This document shows, piece by piece, positions 8,115 through 16,703 of a DNA stretch of 64,000 bases. The position numbers and the translations under genes are program-made. The notes beneath the pieces are model-generated. The model was not told where the DNA came from. It saw nothing but the letters and a program-made list of their open reading frames with translations, and did no database searches. How positions within the stretch are numbered: the stretch's first letter is position 1; each line of letters opens with the position of its first letter. The stretch is from CAYZJV01 sp049310885 (lineage in GTDB: Bacteria; Spirochaetota; Spirochaetia; Sphaerochaetales; Sphaerochaetaceae): contig NZ_JBMDYO010000009.1 of the NCBI RefSeq assembly GCF_049310885.1, positions 1-64,000 on the forward strand, given 5' to 3'.

Positions 8115-9488
8115 ATGAAATCCCCACAGACGACGCATCTCACAGAAGGACCTGTGAATAGACAAATACTCAAGCTCTCTCTTCCCACGATGGTGGGTAT
8201 GTTGCTCCAATCAGTTTATGATCTGGTTGATATGGTATGGATTGGTTTCATCAGCCCTGCAGCCATTGCAGCTGCCACCCTTTTTGGAACCTTCTTCTGG
8301 CTCATAGAGGTCCTGAACGAGATTGTTGGGACTAGTAGCGTGGCATTGATAAGCCAAAGTCATGGGGCGGCTGACCGTGAACGTACGACCCGGATTTCCG
8401 AGCAGACGCTCGCATTCAAATTTATCCTCGCATGCATAGGAGCAATTATTCTTGGGCTTGGACTCCGTCCTCTTTTCCATTTCTTCTCACAAGATCTGGC
8501 TGTGATCTCGTACGGGATGGATTATGGTCTCATCAGGGTACTGTTCCTTCCCTTTTTCTTTTCATCCTATAGTGTAAACACCATTTTTAGATGTACAGGA
8601 GATGCGAAGACTCCCATGCGGCTACTTGTCGGATCAGCGCTTCTCAATATGGTAGCTGATCCCCTATTCATGTTCGATACAATTCCTGGAACCTCTATCC
8701 GTGGGTTAGGGATGGGGATGAAAGGAGCAGCCCTTGCGACAGTTATGTCCATATCCTTCTCGTTTATTATTGGTTTCGGGTTGCTGATCCTAGGAAAAGG
8801 TGATGTGAAAATCCGAGTGAAGAATCTGTTTAAGCTCGATCCAGTAATATCAGCTAAGCTTTTTTCCATTGGCTTACCCAGTGGATTGACTCTATTGTTG
8901 AGAAATCTCTCAATCGTTATTTTTTTGAAAATGGTAGCTATGTATGGAACTGAAGCCGTTGCGGTATCGGGAATAGCTTTCCGTGTATATAGTTTCGCTC
9001 TCATGCCAGGATGGGGACTTACCATGGGTAGTGGGATCATCATTGGGCATAGCTTGGGAGCCAAACGGGTTGAGAGGGCTTTTGAGGCTGTCCGTCTGAC
9101 TACAGTTGATTGTCTTCTCTTTGTCGGTCTACTCGCACTTCCAATTATCATATTTCCCTCATTCGTGTTGTCACTATTTATGGGGGGAGCTACTGTTCCC
9201 GGCGATGGTATCCTACTGATGCGAATTGTTGGTCTTGCGCTTTTTATCGGAGCTGGAATGAGTGGTATGGGAGCTGCATTCACCGGAGCGGGCAAGAACC
9301 GACCCATGCTCTATGCAAGTGTTCTCGGCCAGTGGGGAGTATTGGTTCCTTGGGCGTTGGTTGCTACTCTGTTACTGAAAGCTCCCATCCTGTGGCTCTG
9401 GTTGGCAATTCTTGCCGGGGATGGAGTTGAAATGCTGTTCCGCTGGTATCTCTATAAGAAGACTAGATGGGCAACCACCGAAGTATGA
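8115..9488 (+). CDS. MATE family efflux transporter
   Basis: A 457-residue inner-membrane protein with about 12 hydrophobic segments in two homologous halves, the MATE (multi-antimicrobial extrusion) pattern. The first half starts NRQILKLSLPTMVGMLLQS and the pseudo-repeat around residues 240-260 reads KLFSIGLPSGLTLLLRN. Such carriers export cationic drugs or metabolites in exchange for H+ or Na+. The start has GAGG 6-9 bp upstream. It is divergent from the lipoprotein gene and followed by a separate BI-1 gene. Substrate cannot be inferred. Confidence 0.93.
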   Translation: MKSPQTTHLTEGPVNRQILKLSLPTMVGMLLQSVYDLVDMVWIGFISPAAIAAATLFGTFFWLIEVLNEIVGTSSVALISQSHGAADRERTTRISEQTLAFKFILACIGAIILGLGLRPLFHFFSQDLAVISYGMDYGLIRVLFLPFFFSSYSVNTIFRCTGDAKTPMRLLVGSALLNMVADPLFMFDTIPGTSIRGLGMGMKGAALATVMSISFSFIIGFGLLILGKGDVKIRVKNLFKLDPVISAKLFSIGLPSGLTLLLRNLSIVIFLKMVAMYGTEAVAVSGIAFRVYSFALMPGWGLTMGSGIIIGHSLGAKRVERAFEAVRLTTVDCLLFVGLLALPIIIFPSFVLSLFMGGATVPGDGILLMRIVGLALFIGAGMSGMGAAFTGAGKNRPMLYASVLGQWGVLVPWALVATLLLKAPILWLWLAILAGDGVEMLFRWYLYKKTRWATTEV

Positions 9489-9548
9489 GTTGACTCTACC
9501 CAGTAAAAAGTGTGAAATTATAGTTAGATTCGATACGGAGGTATTCGC

Positions 9549-10256
9549 ATGACAAATCAACGTACCCAAATGCTTTCTCAGGTTAAGAACCGTGAGCGAA
9601 GTATCCTCAAGAATGTCTATCTCTGGATGACAGCTGGCTTGGCTATGACTGGAGTGGTATCGTACGCAGTTGCTACCAACGACACATTGCTCCGCATGTT
9701 CTTGGGTAGTAGTGTCAGCTTCCTCTTTATCATCTTCGCTCAGTTTGGTCTGGTCATCTATCTTTCGGCAAGATTGCAGAAAATGGCATCAACTTCCGCA
9801 ATCGCAGCTTTTATGGGATATTCGATCCTAACCGGAATTACGTTATCGGTTATCTTTTATGCCTATAGCGGCCTTGTCATATCTCGTGCATTTTTCACCA
9901 CAGCAGCATCTTTTGGTGGTATGAGCCTCTACGGTATGACCACCAAAAGAGATCTTGACGGGATCGGACACTACCTCATTATGGGGTTATGGGGTATTAT
10001 TATCGCATCATTGATAAACATGTTTATCGGTAGTGCCAATGTATACTATCTTATTTCCATAATCGGTGTATTAGTATTTCTTGGACTAACAGCATGGGAT
10101 ACACAGAAAATCCGTAAGATGAATGATGCCTATGGTTCCTCCATGGACGAGGAGACCTATATCAAACTCTCGATCATTGGAGCTCTCATGCTCTATTTGG
10201 ATTTCATCAACATATTCCTCTTCCTGTTGAGGATATTCGGACGTAACAACCGTTAG
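9549..10256 (+). CDS. Bax inhibitor-1 / YccA family membrane protein
   Basis: A 235-residue integral membrane protein with seven hydrophobic segments. The BI-1 (TMBIM) family pattern is visible: an N-terminal MTAGLAMTGVVSY segment, the SFGGMSLYGMTTKRDL loop, and a final LGLTAWDTQKIRKM region followed by a C-terminal helix. Bacterial members such as YetJ are pH-sensitive calcium-leak proteins; others interact with FtsH. A strong GGAGG lies upstream of the ATG. The next gene, a nitroreductase, begins 10 bp downstream, so the two are probably one transcript. Physiological role here is unknown. Confidence 0.92.
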   Translation: MTNQRTQMLSQVKNRERSILKNVYLWMTAGLAMTGVVSYAVATNDTLLRMFLGSSVSFLFIIFAQFGLVIYLSARLQKMASTSAIAAFMGYSILTGITLSVIFYAYSGLVISRAFFTTAASFGGMSLYGMTTKRDLDGIGHYLIMGLWGIIIASLINMFIGSANVYYLISIIGVLVFLGLTAWDTQKIRKMNDAYGSSMDEETYIKLSIIGALMLYLDFINIFLFLLRIFGRNNR

Positions 10257-10266
10257 GAGAGTTCTT

Positions 10267-10827
10267 ATGGACAAAGCTTATGACCTCTTGCTGAAACGAC
10301 GTTCAGTAAGGAGTTTTTCCCAGGATCAAGTTGATACTGAACTTATTGAGAGAATCATCAATGCTGGATTGCATGCCGCAACCGCCATGAATCGCCAGAG
10401 TTGGCATTTTACCGTTGTCCAGGATAGATCTTTTCTGACTGCGATTAGTAAGGCTGTCGGAGCTGTTTTGATCGATTCTGGTGTACCCTCACTCATAGAA
10501 AGGGCAAAAAGTGAAGATTTCAGTACTTTCCATCATGCACCTACAGTTATCTTTGTCTCCTCCGATGGTAGCCACTATTCCCTAGCGGATTGTGCTAATG
10601 CAAGCCAGAACATGTGCTTGGCTGCTGCATCCTTGGGATTGGGCTCTTGCTACATCGGTTCATTCGTGCAGGCATTCGATCATCCGAGCGGAAAGCAGTT
10701 GCTCGAACGGTTTGACGTTCCCCAGGGGTATCGTCCTGTGTTTGCGATCGCAATCGGTAAGCCGACCGACGAATCTTTAATACTTGGAGAAAAGGAAATA
10801 GAGAGAAAGGTCTCCTATATACTTTGA
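10267..10827 (+). CDS. nitroreductase family protein
   Basis: A 186-residue FMN-dependent oxidoreductase of the nitroreductase superfamily. The N-terminal RRSVRSFSQDQV is the family's flavin-phosphate-binding segment, followed by ATAMNRQSWHF. The central ADCANASQNMCLAAASLGLGSCYIG is the usual helix and glycine-rich segment contacting FMN, and the C-terminal part has FAIAIGKPTDE. The length matches compact NADH/NADPH nitroreductases. It follows the BI-1 gene at 10 bp with GGAG upstream and is closed by the hairpin at 10856. Natural substrate unknown. Confidence 0.92.
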   Translation: MDKAYDLLLKRRSVRSFSQDQVDTELIERIINAGLHAATAMNRQSWHFTVVQDRSFLTAISKAVGAVLIDSGVPSLIERAKSEDFSTFHHAPTVIFVSSDGSHYSLADCANASQNMCLAAASLGLGSCYIGSFVQAFDHPSGKQLLERFDVPQGYRPVFAIAIGKPTDESLILGEKEIERKVSYIL

Positions 10828-10855
10828 TCGTAAGAGGAACCCTGTAGAAAAACGA

Positions 10856-10884
10856 AAATCCCACGCGAGTGGGATTTTTTGTTG
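10856..10884. terminator. bidirectional intrinsic terminator
   Basis: AAATCCCAC and GTGGGATTT form a perfect 9-bp stem with a GCGA tetraloop, followed by a T-run on the plus strand and preceded by an A-rich stretch. It sits between the convergent nitroreductase and small secreted protein genes and can serve both. Confidence 0.9.
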
Positions 10885-10898
10885 TAAAGCAAGCTGTA

Positions 10899-11147
10899 TT
10901 ATAACGCTGTAACCGACAGGAGGGTTGCATCCTGCAGATAGGCGACTGCGACCTGAGCGGAAGGAACATTAGAACTGAAGTGAACTTGACCCATTGCATC
11001 GACTGCGACACTGGTTTTCTGGGGGATATATGCATGGATGGTAAGAGTTTCTGAAGCTACCACACGTGCCCCGAGAGAAGACATGCCTAAGACAACCAAT
11101 AAGAGAACCAGTGAGACTAGTTTTTGTATTGTTGTGCCCTTGAGCAT
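10899..11147 (-). CDS. small secreted protein of unknown function
   Basis: An 82-residue protein. The first ~35 residues are a classical Sec signal peptide (MLKGTTIQK, then VSLVLLLVVLGMSSLG, with likely cleavage near ARVVAS-E). The mature product is only about 47 residues, beta-rich by eye, and without cysteines. The start at 11147 is chosen because GGAGG lies five bases upstream; the frame is open further upstream but would hide the signal peptide. A well-formed promoter (11193-11221) precedes it and a shared terminator follows. No family is recognised. Confidence 0.7.
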   Translation of the reverse strand: MLKGTTIQKLVSLVLLLVVLGMSSLGARVVASETLTIHAYIPQKTSVAVDAMGQVHFSSNVPSAQVAVAYLQDATLLSVTAL

Positions 11148-11192
11148 CCCTTCCTCCATTGGATGAGTCGCCTCAATCCTGAATATATTTTG

Positions 11193-11221
11193 AATATAGG
11201 GAATAAGGGTGCGATTGTCAA
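11193..11221 (-). promoter_or_regulatory. sigma-70 promoter for the small secreted protein
   Basis: On the minus strand a perfect TTGACA is followed after 17 bp by TATATT, about 45 bp upstream of the chosen start codon. It is one of the best promoter matches in the window. Confidence 0.7.
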
Positions 11222-11576
11222 CAAGTAAGTTTATGTAATATAAGGAGTTATATGCTATGACAGATGTTGTTGGTTCATTCATGTTAGTACAGACAATGTA
11301 CTAACATGTGCATGATCTTTGACCATGAAAACATAAACATATGACATCAATTGCATGTTTCAAAACTACGAAAAATAGCTCTCTAGCGCAGAAAACTTAT
11401 AACGTTAGTTAAAATTCTCGTGTGAGATGTACGAAGTGCTGACAAAGGACAATGAGGTTACATTTTTTAAAGTTGTTGTGGTTGAAGTGGGTCAAATAGG
11501 GTCAACATCTACCAAACCTCCACCAAAAATAGGTAAGAAGTGGTAAGAAGTTTTCTTAATTTTTTTTGTAATTTTT
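11222..11576. other. AT-rich intergenic region with an inverted repeat
   Basis: There is no credible gene in these ~355 bp. A perfect 11-bp inverted repeat (arms CATGTTAGTAC at 11280-11290 and GTACTAACATG at 11298-11308, 7-nt spacer) lies about 60 bp upstream of the promoter at 11193. Further on are short direct repeats (GGTCAA twice near 11490-11505 and GTAAGAAGT twice near 11530-11550) and a long T-rich tract beside the end of the PHP gene. The inverted repeat could be an operator or the stem of a small RNA. Confidence 0.5.
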
Positions 11577-12290
11577 TCAAATTCCCAAATATGAGACGGC
11601 ATTTCTGGAAAACGCATCACGTAATGCCGCGAAGCCCACGCTCTCAGATTCTATATAACAACGTCTTCTACCGATATGTTCGATATAGTGGGCGTCGGAT
11701 CCTTGTGTGACGGTGTATCCATAGGTATCGACGATAGGCGGGAATGCAATGGATTCCACAGCACTATAAGGGAGCTCTGGAAGAAAACCCAGGTTTGCAG
11801 TCACACTATTGGCGGGTCTGTCTATATGGGCAGGTATGACCAAACCATTGCTCTGTAGGGTTTTCTCAATCAAGATATCGAATGGTATTTCAGCAGGCCC
11901 GTAGAGAAATATATCGGCCTCTTCTATAATCGTGCCTGTAACATCACATACTAATTGGTTGCCAAAAAGACGGGAAGAATTGGCTATCTTGGGAAGGATG
12001 GATTCGATCCATGCGCTAAACGATAAGGCTTCCTCTAGTGTCTCGAAGAGTGAAAGAACATGCACTTCCTCACTTGTAGTGACTTCCAGACCAAATACTC
12101 CTGTGATACCGATTATCTCACAGGCTTGTGCGAATGCAGGAAGGTTTCTTCCGCTGTTATGGTCGGTAAGAGCAAGGATATCGATACCTTTATCCGCGCC
12201 TTCCATAGCAAGGACTGCGGGGAGCATCGCATCGCTACCGCAAGGAGATAGGCATGAGTGGTTGTGCAGATCTATGCACCAACGTCCCAT
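11577..12290 (-). CDS. PHP-domain metal-dependent phosphoesterase
   Basis: A 237-residue PHP protein. The metal-binding motifs are all in place: DLHNHS at residues 7-12, ALTDHN near 40, GLEVTT near 65, AHIDRP near 155 and GSDAHY near 197. Family members hydrolyse phosphate esters, including nucleotides and histidinol phosphate, using a trinuclear metal centre. Its start overlaps the end of the upstream DRTGG gene by one base, and that gene overlaps the CBS-HATPase gene, so the three form one tightly coupled operon. The same trio occurs beside electron-bifurcating hydrogenase genes in Thermotoga and clostridia, which suggests a link to redox control rather than histidine synthesis. Confidence 0.88.
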   Translation of the reverse strand: MGRWCIDLHNHSCLSPCGSDAMLPAVLAMEGADKGIDILALTDHNSGRNLPAFAQACEIIGITGVFGLEVTTSEEVHVLSLFETLEEALSFSAWIESILPKIANSSRLFGNQLVCDVTGTIIEEADIFLYGPAEIPFDILIEKTLQSNGLVIPAHIDRPANSVTANLGFLPELPYSAVESIAFPPIVDTYGYTVTQGSDAHYIEHIGRRRCYIESESVGFAALRDAFSRNAVSYLGI

Positions 12291-12628
12291 TAGACACTAC
12301 CTAAGGCCTTTGCAAGACGGTAGGATACAGTGAACTGGTTCTCTTCTGTTGTGAAGATTGCGATCTTTTCCTTCCTTGCTGCCTCTACCATCGATTCATC
12401 CGGCTCCCTTGAATTGCAGAGGATAATCGCATGCATACCGATTAACGATGCCACTGCAACCGTATTCTTGTGAGCCTGGATAGTGATGAGGGCACTATCT
12501 TCAGCAGCATTACCCATCACATCGGAAAGTAAGTCTGATGTATAGCCTGAGAGCAACGGAGCTGAGGGATTTTCCATGGTAAGGGGTTGATAACCCAAAT
12601 CTTTTTCCAATTGTTCAACTCGTATCAT
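12290..12628 (-). CDS. DRTGG-domain protein
   Basis: A 112-residue protein corresponding to a free-standing DRTGG-type domain, named from a motif in phosphotransacetylase-associated and CBS-containing regulators; its ligand is not established. Visible features are the alternating hydrophobic/Gly pattern (LLSGYTSDLLSDVMGNA near 25-41), the mid-domain ALITIQAHKNTVAVA and the segment MHAIILCNSREPDESM. No catalytic residues are seen. It overlaps the CBS-HATPase gene by 4 bp at its start and the PHP gene by 1 bp at its end. A role as ligand sensor for the operon is inference. Confidence 0.75.
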   Translation of the reverse strand: MIRVEQLEKDLGYQPLTMENPSAPLLSGYTSDLLSDVMGNAAEDSALITIQAHKNTVAVASLIGMHAIILCNSREPDESMVEAARKEKIAIFTTEENQFTVSYRLAKALGSV

Positions 12629-13566
12629 TCTACTCCCTCCTGTGGCTTTTTAATCGTATCTTTGAACCGTATGGTTGAACGGACTATAGTGCCTTGCACT
12701 GTGGATTCAATCTCGAATTCATCCGAAACAGATTTCACATTAGGTAAACCCATCCCAGCGCCGAAACCAAGCGAGCGAATCCACTCATTCGCAGTTGAGA
12801 ACCCTTTTTCCATAGCTCTCTCCACATCAGGTATGCCAGGACCCGAATCTTCGCTCACAATGACAACTTCGTCAGGGCCATATTCGGCAGTAATCTTTCC
12901 ACCTTCGGAGTGGACTACGATATTCATCTCCAGTTCATAGCTCGCGATTGCCGCTCTTCGAATAACCGATGGAGCGAGAGCACTCTTTTTCAACCTTTTC
13001 TTTATCTCCGTTGAGGCGAATCCAGCATTTTCAAAGTCATGTTTGAGTATCGCAAAGGAGTGGACATCCCTAGATAGGCCATCGGTCACCTTTGTAGTCT
13101 GGTTCATCCTTTCCAGGTTTTCAACCTCTCTATTAATCTCCAGCAACAATCGGGTAGTGATGTCTCTCGTTGTCACCATTCCTACGAGTTCCTTGTGTTT
13201 ATTCAATACCGGGAAACGGTGATAGCTGTAACGATCAAAATAGCTGATCGCGAAAGAGACTGGCATATCGTCCTCCAATAGGATGAGGTTCTTCGTCATA
13301 TGCCGTTCAACTGGTTCTTCGATATATCCGAAATCTAGCGCCTGGATGATATCATCCATACTGACAATACCTAACAGTCGTATATCGGAGACTACAGGGA
13401 CACCAGTGATTGAGTTCTCACGCATAAGTCTCTGTACGGTACGCATGGAATCGCCGAGCGAGACACTGATGAGTGAGCGGGTCATTACATCTTTCACCTT
13501 CAGACGGTAGATCAGTTCCAAGATTACAGTAGGTGAGTTGTAAGTATTGATAGGTATCGTCTGCAT
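12625..13566 (-). CDS. CBS-domain pair fused to a serine/threonine-kinase-like HATPase
   Basis: A 313-residue fusion. Residues about 20-145 are two CBS repeats (VKDVMTRSLISVSLGDS and the second ending LVGMVTTRDITTRLL), an adenosine-nucleotide-sensing Bateman module. Residues about 180-305 are an RsbW/RsbT-type HATPase with N-box (AAIASYELEMNIVVH), G1 (SEDSGPGIPDVERA) and G2 (LGFGAGMGLPNVK) motifs. Such kinases phosphorylate anti-sigma-factor antagonists. The combination suggests kinase activity gated by energy charge. No sigma factor or STAS partner lies nearby. It is the first gene of the CBS-HATPase/DRTGG/PHP operon. Confidence 0.88.
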   Translation of the reverse strand: MQTIPINTYNSPTVILELIYRLKVKDVMTRSLISVSLGDSMRTVQRLMRENSITGVPVVSDIRLLGIVSMDDIIQALDFGYIEEPVERHMTKNLILLEDDMPVSFAISYFDRYSYHRFPVLNKHKELVGMVTTRDITTRLLLEINREVENLERMNQTTKVTDGLSRDVHSFAILKHDFENAGFASTEIKKRLKKSALAPSVIRRAAIASYELEMNIVVHSEGGKITAEYGPDEVVIVSEDSGPGIPDVERAMEKGFSTANEWIRSLGFGAGMGLPNVKSVSDEFEIESTVQGTIVRSTIRFKDTIKKPQEGVE

Positions 13567-13624
13567 GTTGTTAGTATACTACAGGTACTTGGTAAGAAGG
13601 AAGTGATTCTGATATGCTCTTAGC

Positions 13625-14392
13625 ATGCAGATTCCTCAATGCCGAGTCCTGTACGAGTCCGATTCTTTCCTCATTGTAGAGAAGCCTTCTTTCTTGGCGA
13701 CAGTTCCGCTATCACGCGATCCGTTGGGGCATTCGCTTCTGAATCAACTGTTGTCCACCTATCCTGAAGTAGGAGAGGGTAGTGGTCGGCAATCGCATGA
13801 AGGTTTAGTTCTCCATCGGCTGGATACGGATACCTGTGGTCTCGTCCTTGTTGCAAGGGATGCATTTTCATTCCAGAAATTACAATTAGCCCAAAATAAT
13901 GGTTTTTTTACCAAGACGTATCTCGCTGTTGTCTCCAAGTCTTTCCGATTGGATGGCTTTCCATCCGACAAGCCGGATTTACCTATAGGGCACAGAGTCA
14001 TAATAGAAAGTCGATTCCGTCCCTATGGGATAGGGAGACGAGCTGTACGGCCAGTTGCCGAAGAATCGAGCCGCTTGGCAAAGCAAAAAGGCGGAGCTGC
14101 GATGTATTATACTTCGGTGGAGCATATGGGGAAAGATGGTTTAGGTCGTCATCTGGTAAAGTGTCGGTTGGTCAAAGGTTTTAGACATCAAATCAGATCC
14201 CATTTAGCATGGACCTCCTATCCGATAATTGGTGATCGCCTATATGGTGGAGAGGTTGCTGATGAACTTCATTTGGCGGCCGTTACATTAGAATTTCCGC
14301 ATCCTTCGGATGGTTCACCTTTCAAATTCGATTGGAACGAAGCCCCCGAATGGACGCAACAATCAGCATATGGAGAGGTAGAGGATGAGTGA
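13625..14392 (+). CDS. RluA-family pseudouridine synthase
   Basis: A 255-residue enzyme that isomerises uridine to pseudouridine in rRNA or tRNA. The catalytic signature HRLDTDTCGL (residues 64-73, Asp67 as nucleophile) is clear, followed by KTYLAVV and the late motif GFRHQIRSHLAW, then GDRLYGG. There is no N-terminal S4 domain, so it resembles the short RluA/TruC-like branch. Target sites cannot be predicted. Its end overlaps the start of the M29 aminopeptidase gene by 8 bp. It is divergent from the CBS-HATPase gene, with a gap of only 58 bp. Confidence 0.92.
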   Translation: MQIPQCRVLYESDSFLIVEKPSFLATVPLSRDPLGHSLLNQLLSTYPEVGEGSGRQSHEGLVLHRLDTDTCGLVLVARDAFSFQKLQLAQNNGFFTKTYLAVVSKSFRLDGFPSDKPDLPIGHRVIIESRFRPYGIGRRAVRPVAEESSRLAKQKGGAAMYYTSVEHMGKDGLGRHLVKCRLVKGFRHQIRSHLAWTSYPIIGDRLYGGEVADELHLAAVTLEFPHPSDGSPFKFDWNEAPEWTQQSAYGEVEDE

Positions 14393-15494
14393 TTCTAGAG
14401 AACGGGATCTCGCCCGACTATTGGTCCGGTATTCTATTGGATTGAAACCTGGTGAGAGTTGTCTTATACATGCGACGGATGTTCCGGACAGTATGGTTGA
14501 GAAATTAGTTGAAGAGGTCTATGAGGCTGGAGGATACCCACAAGTACAGCTCATGTCCATCCGCTTGGAACGTGCCCTGATTGCACAATCGACTACTAAG
14601 AGTCTCTCATTGTGGGCAGAATGTGATGCTTTTAGGATGAATAAGATGGATGCTTTCATTGGCATACGGGGAATCGTAAACCCTCGGGAACATGCAACAC
14701 TTGGAGCTTCTTTCCACTCCTACATGGAATACTACAATGCTCCGGTCCATCATGATATTAGAGTTCCCCATACGAAATGGGTAGTTCTCCGGTATCCTAC
14801 TCAGTTGATGGCTTATCAAGCCAATATGTCCACAAAGGAATTCGAAGACTTTTTCTATTCTGTTACCAGCGAGGTCGATTATCTTGCTATGGCAGCAGCG
14901 ATGGAAAAGGCAAAGGCTTTCCTTGACTTAGCCGATTCGGTCCATATTGTTGCAAAAGATACAGATATCACTTTTTCCATAAAGGGAATGGGAGCTGTTC
15001 CATGCGCCGGGCTCAGGAATATTCCAGATGGAGAAATCTATACCTGTCCTATACGGGACAGCGTCAATGGAATTATTACTTATAATACCGCATCTACCTA
15101 CCATGGCCATTGTTTCACCGATATCTCTTTTACCGTTAAAAATGGGAAGATCATTGATGCAACAGCTGATGATGTCGATGCAATAAACGCCATCCTTGAT
15201 TCGGACGAAGGTGCTCGATATTTCGGTGAATTCGCCCTAGGCTGTAATCCAAATATCAATTTCGCGATGGATAATACCCTATTCGATGAAAAGATTGCAG
15301 GATCGATCCATTTTACTCCGGGAAATGCCTATGATACCTGTGATAATGGAAACAGAAGTTCTATCCATTGGGATCTGGTCCAAATACAGACGCCACAATT
15401 TGGTGGAGGAAAGATCTATATTGATGGTCAACTCATCCGTGAGGATGGTCGATTTGTACATGAGGCTTTCGTAGATCTGAATTTCGACCGATAA
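14385..15494 (+). CDS. M29-family metallo-aminopeptidase
   Basis: A 369-residue cytoplasmic aminopeptidase of the AmpS/PepS/aminopeptidase T family, which releases N-terminal residues using two metal ions. The family pattern is visible: an N-terminal domain beginning ERDLARLLVRYSIGLKPGE, then the metal-site segments NIPDGEIYT (Glu near residue 216), GEFALG, SIHFTPGNAY and IHWDLV near the C-terminus (His and Asp ligands). The length is slightly short of the usual ~400. It overlaps the upstream pseudouridine synthase gene by 8 bp, indicating coupled translation. It converges on purU with only 4 bp between. Confidence 0.93.
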   Translation: MSDSRERDLARLLVRYSIGLKPGESCLIHATDVPDSMVEKLVEEVYEAGGYPQVQLMSIRLERALIAQSTTKSLSLWAECDAFRMNKMDAFIGIRGIVNPREHATLGASFHSYMEYYNAPVHHDIRVPHTKWVVLRYPTQLMAYQANMSTKEFEDFFYSVTSEVDYLAMAAAMEKAKAFLDLADSVHIVAKDTDITFSIKGMGAVPCAGLRNIPDGEIYTCPIRDSVNGIITYNTASTYHGHCFTDISFTVKNGKIIDATADDVDAINAILDSDEGARYFGEFALGCNPNINFAMDNTLFDEKIAGSIHFTPGNAYDTCDNGNRSSIHWDLVQIQTPQFGGGKIYIDGQLIREDGRFVHEAFVDLNFDR

Positions 15495-15498
15495 CGAT

Positions 15499-16359
15499 TC
15501 AATGCTCGGCGTTGAATACAATTGTCCGATTATCGAAAATGATAATACGGTGCTCCAGATGGGCTTGTACAGCTCGTGAGAGCACCTGTCTTTCCACATC
15601 TTTGCCCACTTGTTTGAGACCTTCAGGACTGAGTTCATGGTTAACCCGAACCACATCCTGTTCGATGATCGGGCCTTGGTCCAGGTCCTCAGAGGCATAG
15701 TGTGCTGTAGCCCCAATCATCTTCACGCCTCTTTCATATGCACGCATGTAGGGATTCGCTCCTTGGAATGCCGGGAGGAATGCATGGTGGATATTAATAA
15801 TCTTTCCACTCCATTCATGGGTGAATTCCGCTGTCAATATCTGCATATACCTTGCTAGCACGACCAGATCGATATCATGTTTCGCCAAGAGTGTACGGAT
15901 TTTATCCTCCTGCTCGGCTTTCTTTCCCTTTTCGATGGGGAGGTAGTAGTAGGGGATACGGAATTGGTCAGCGATGTACTCAAGATTGGGATGGTTACTT
16001 ATGATCAAAGGAATATCGCAACGAAGATCACCTTCGTGTTGCCTGCTCAACAAATCGAAGAGACAATGGCTGGTTTTGGATACCAGAATTGCTATTCTAT
16101 TTCGGTAATCGGTGAAATGGCACTCCCAAGTCAGTGAAAGATCGCTAGCGAATTGGGCAAAGTCCTCTTGCAATTCTTTGCGGGTTGTCTTCAAATCATC
16201 AAGATCGAGTTCGATTCTCATATAGTACCGTTTTGCACGTGTATCCGAGTGTTGTTGACAGTGGAGTATGTTATATCCACGTGAGTAAAAGTATTGCGAT
16301 ATGGTTGCTAATAGACCTTTACGGTCATCACACTGGATGAGGAATATAATCTTGTGCAT
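15499..16359 (-). CDS. purU: formyltetrahydrofolate deformylase
   Basis: A 286-residue enzyme that hydrolyses 10-formyl-tetrahydrofolate to formate and tetrahydrofolate, balancing one-carbon pools and supplying formate for purine synthesis. An N-terminal ACT domain (about 1-80, starting IIFLIQCDDRKGLLATI) is followed by the formyltransferase fold with INIHHAFLPAF at 188-198 and DLDQGP at 225-230, holding the catalytic Asp. The length matches PurU. It lies downstream of xseB on the same strand with a gap of about 100 bp, so co-transcription is possible but not certain. Confidence 0.95.
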   Translation of the reverse strand: MHKIIFLIQCDDRKGLLATISQYFYSRGYNILHCQQHSDTRAKRYYMRIELDLDDLKTTRKELQEDFAQFASDLSLTWECHFTDYRNRIAILVSKTSHCLFDLLSRQHEGDLRCDIPLIISNHPNLEYIADQFRIPYYYLPIEKGKKAEQEDKIRTLLAKHDIDLVVLARYMQILTAEFTHEWSGKIINIHHAFLPAFQGANPYMRAYERGVKMIGATAHYASEDLDQGPIIEQDVVRVNHELSPEGLKQVGKDVERQVLSRAVQAHLEHRIIIFDNRTIVFNAEH

Positions 16360-16460
16360 GTTTGAAGGGTCCTCCTATCGTCCGGCCAACGGTTTCAACT
16401 CAGTATACAAAGGCGCTGAAAACGATGCAACCGGGACGGTCAAATCCGAATATAGTGAAT

Positions 16461-16688
16461 TCACGTATTTGATGGAAAAGTCTCCATTTTTGGAGATGTG
16501 GTGGAATCCTCTGGAGGCGTTACCAACAGTTCAATTTTACGTTCAATCTCGGATAGCTCCTTCTCTACCTTGCGAGCAATCTTGACTCCCTCTTCGAACA
16601 ATGCAATAGATTCTTCCAATGGAATACTTGTGTCCTGGAGGCGATTGGTGATCTCTTCCATCCTAGCGATATCCTTATCATAACTCAT
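16461..16688 (-). CDS. xseB: exodeoxyribonuclease VII small subunit
   Basis: A 75-residue protein with the XseB pattern: YDKDIARMEEITNRLQD near the N-terminus, then the helical hairpin with IPLEESIALFEEGVKIAR. It binds XseA to form the nuclease that trims single-stranded DNA to short oligonucleotides. It starts 15 bp after the xseA stop, the usual arrangement. Confidence 0.95.
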   Translation of the reverse strand: MSYDKDIARMEEITNRLQDTSIPLEESIALFEEGVKIARKVEKELSEIERKIELLVTPPEDSTTSPKMETFPSNT

Positions 16689-16703
16689 GCACTGACCTCC
16701 CGA

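Noticed and set aside
8567..9307. 246-codon open frame antisense to the MATE gene
   Set aside because: It is a long shadow of a membrane-protein gene; Pro/Ser-rich translation and no motif support.
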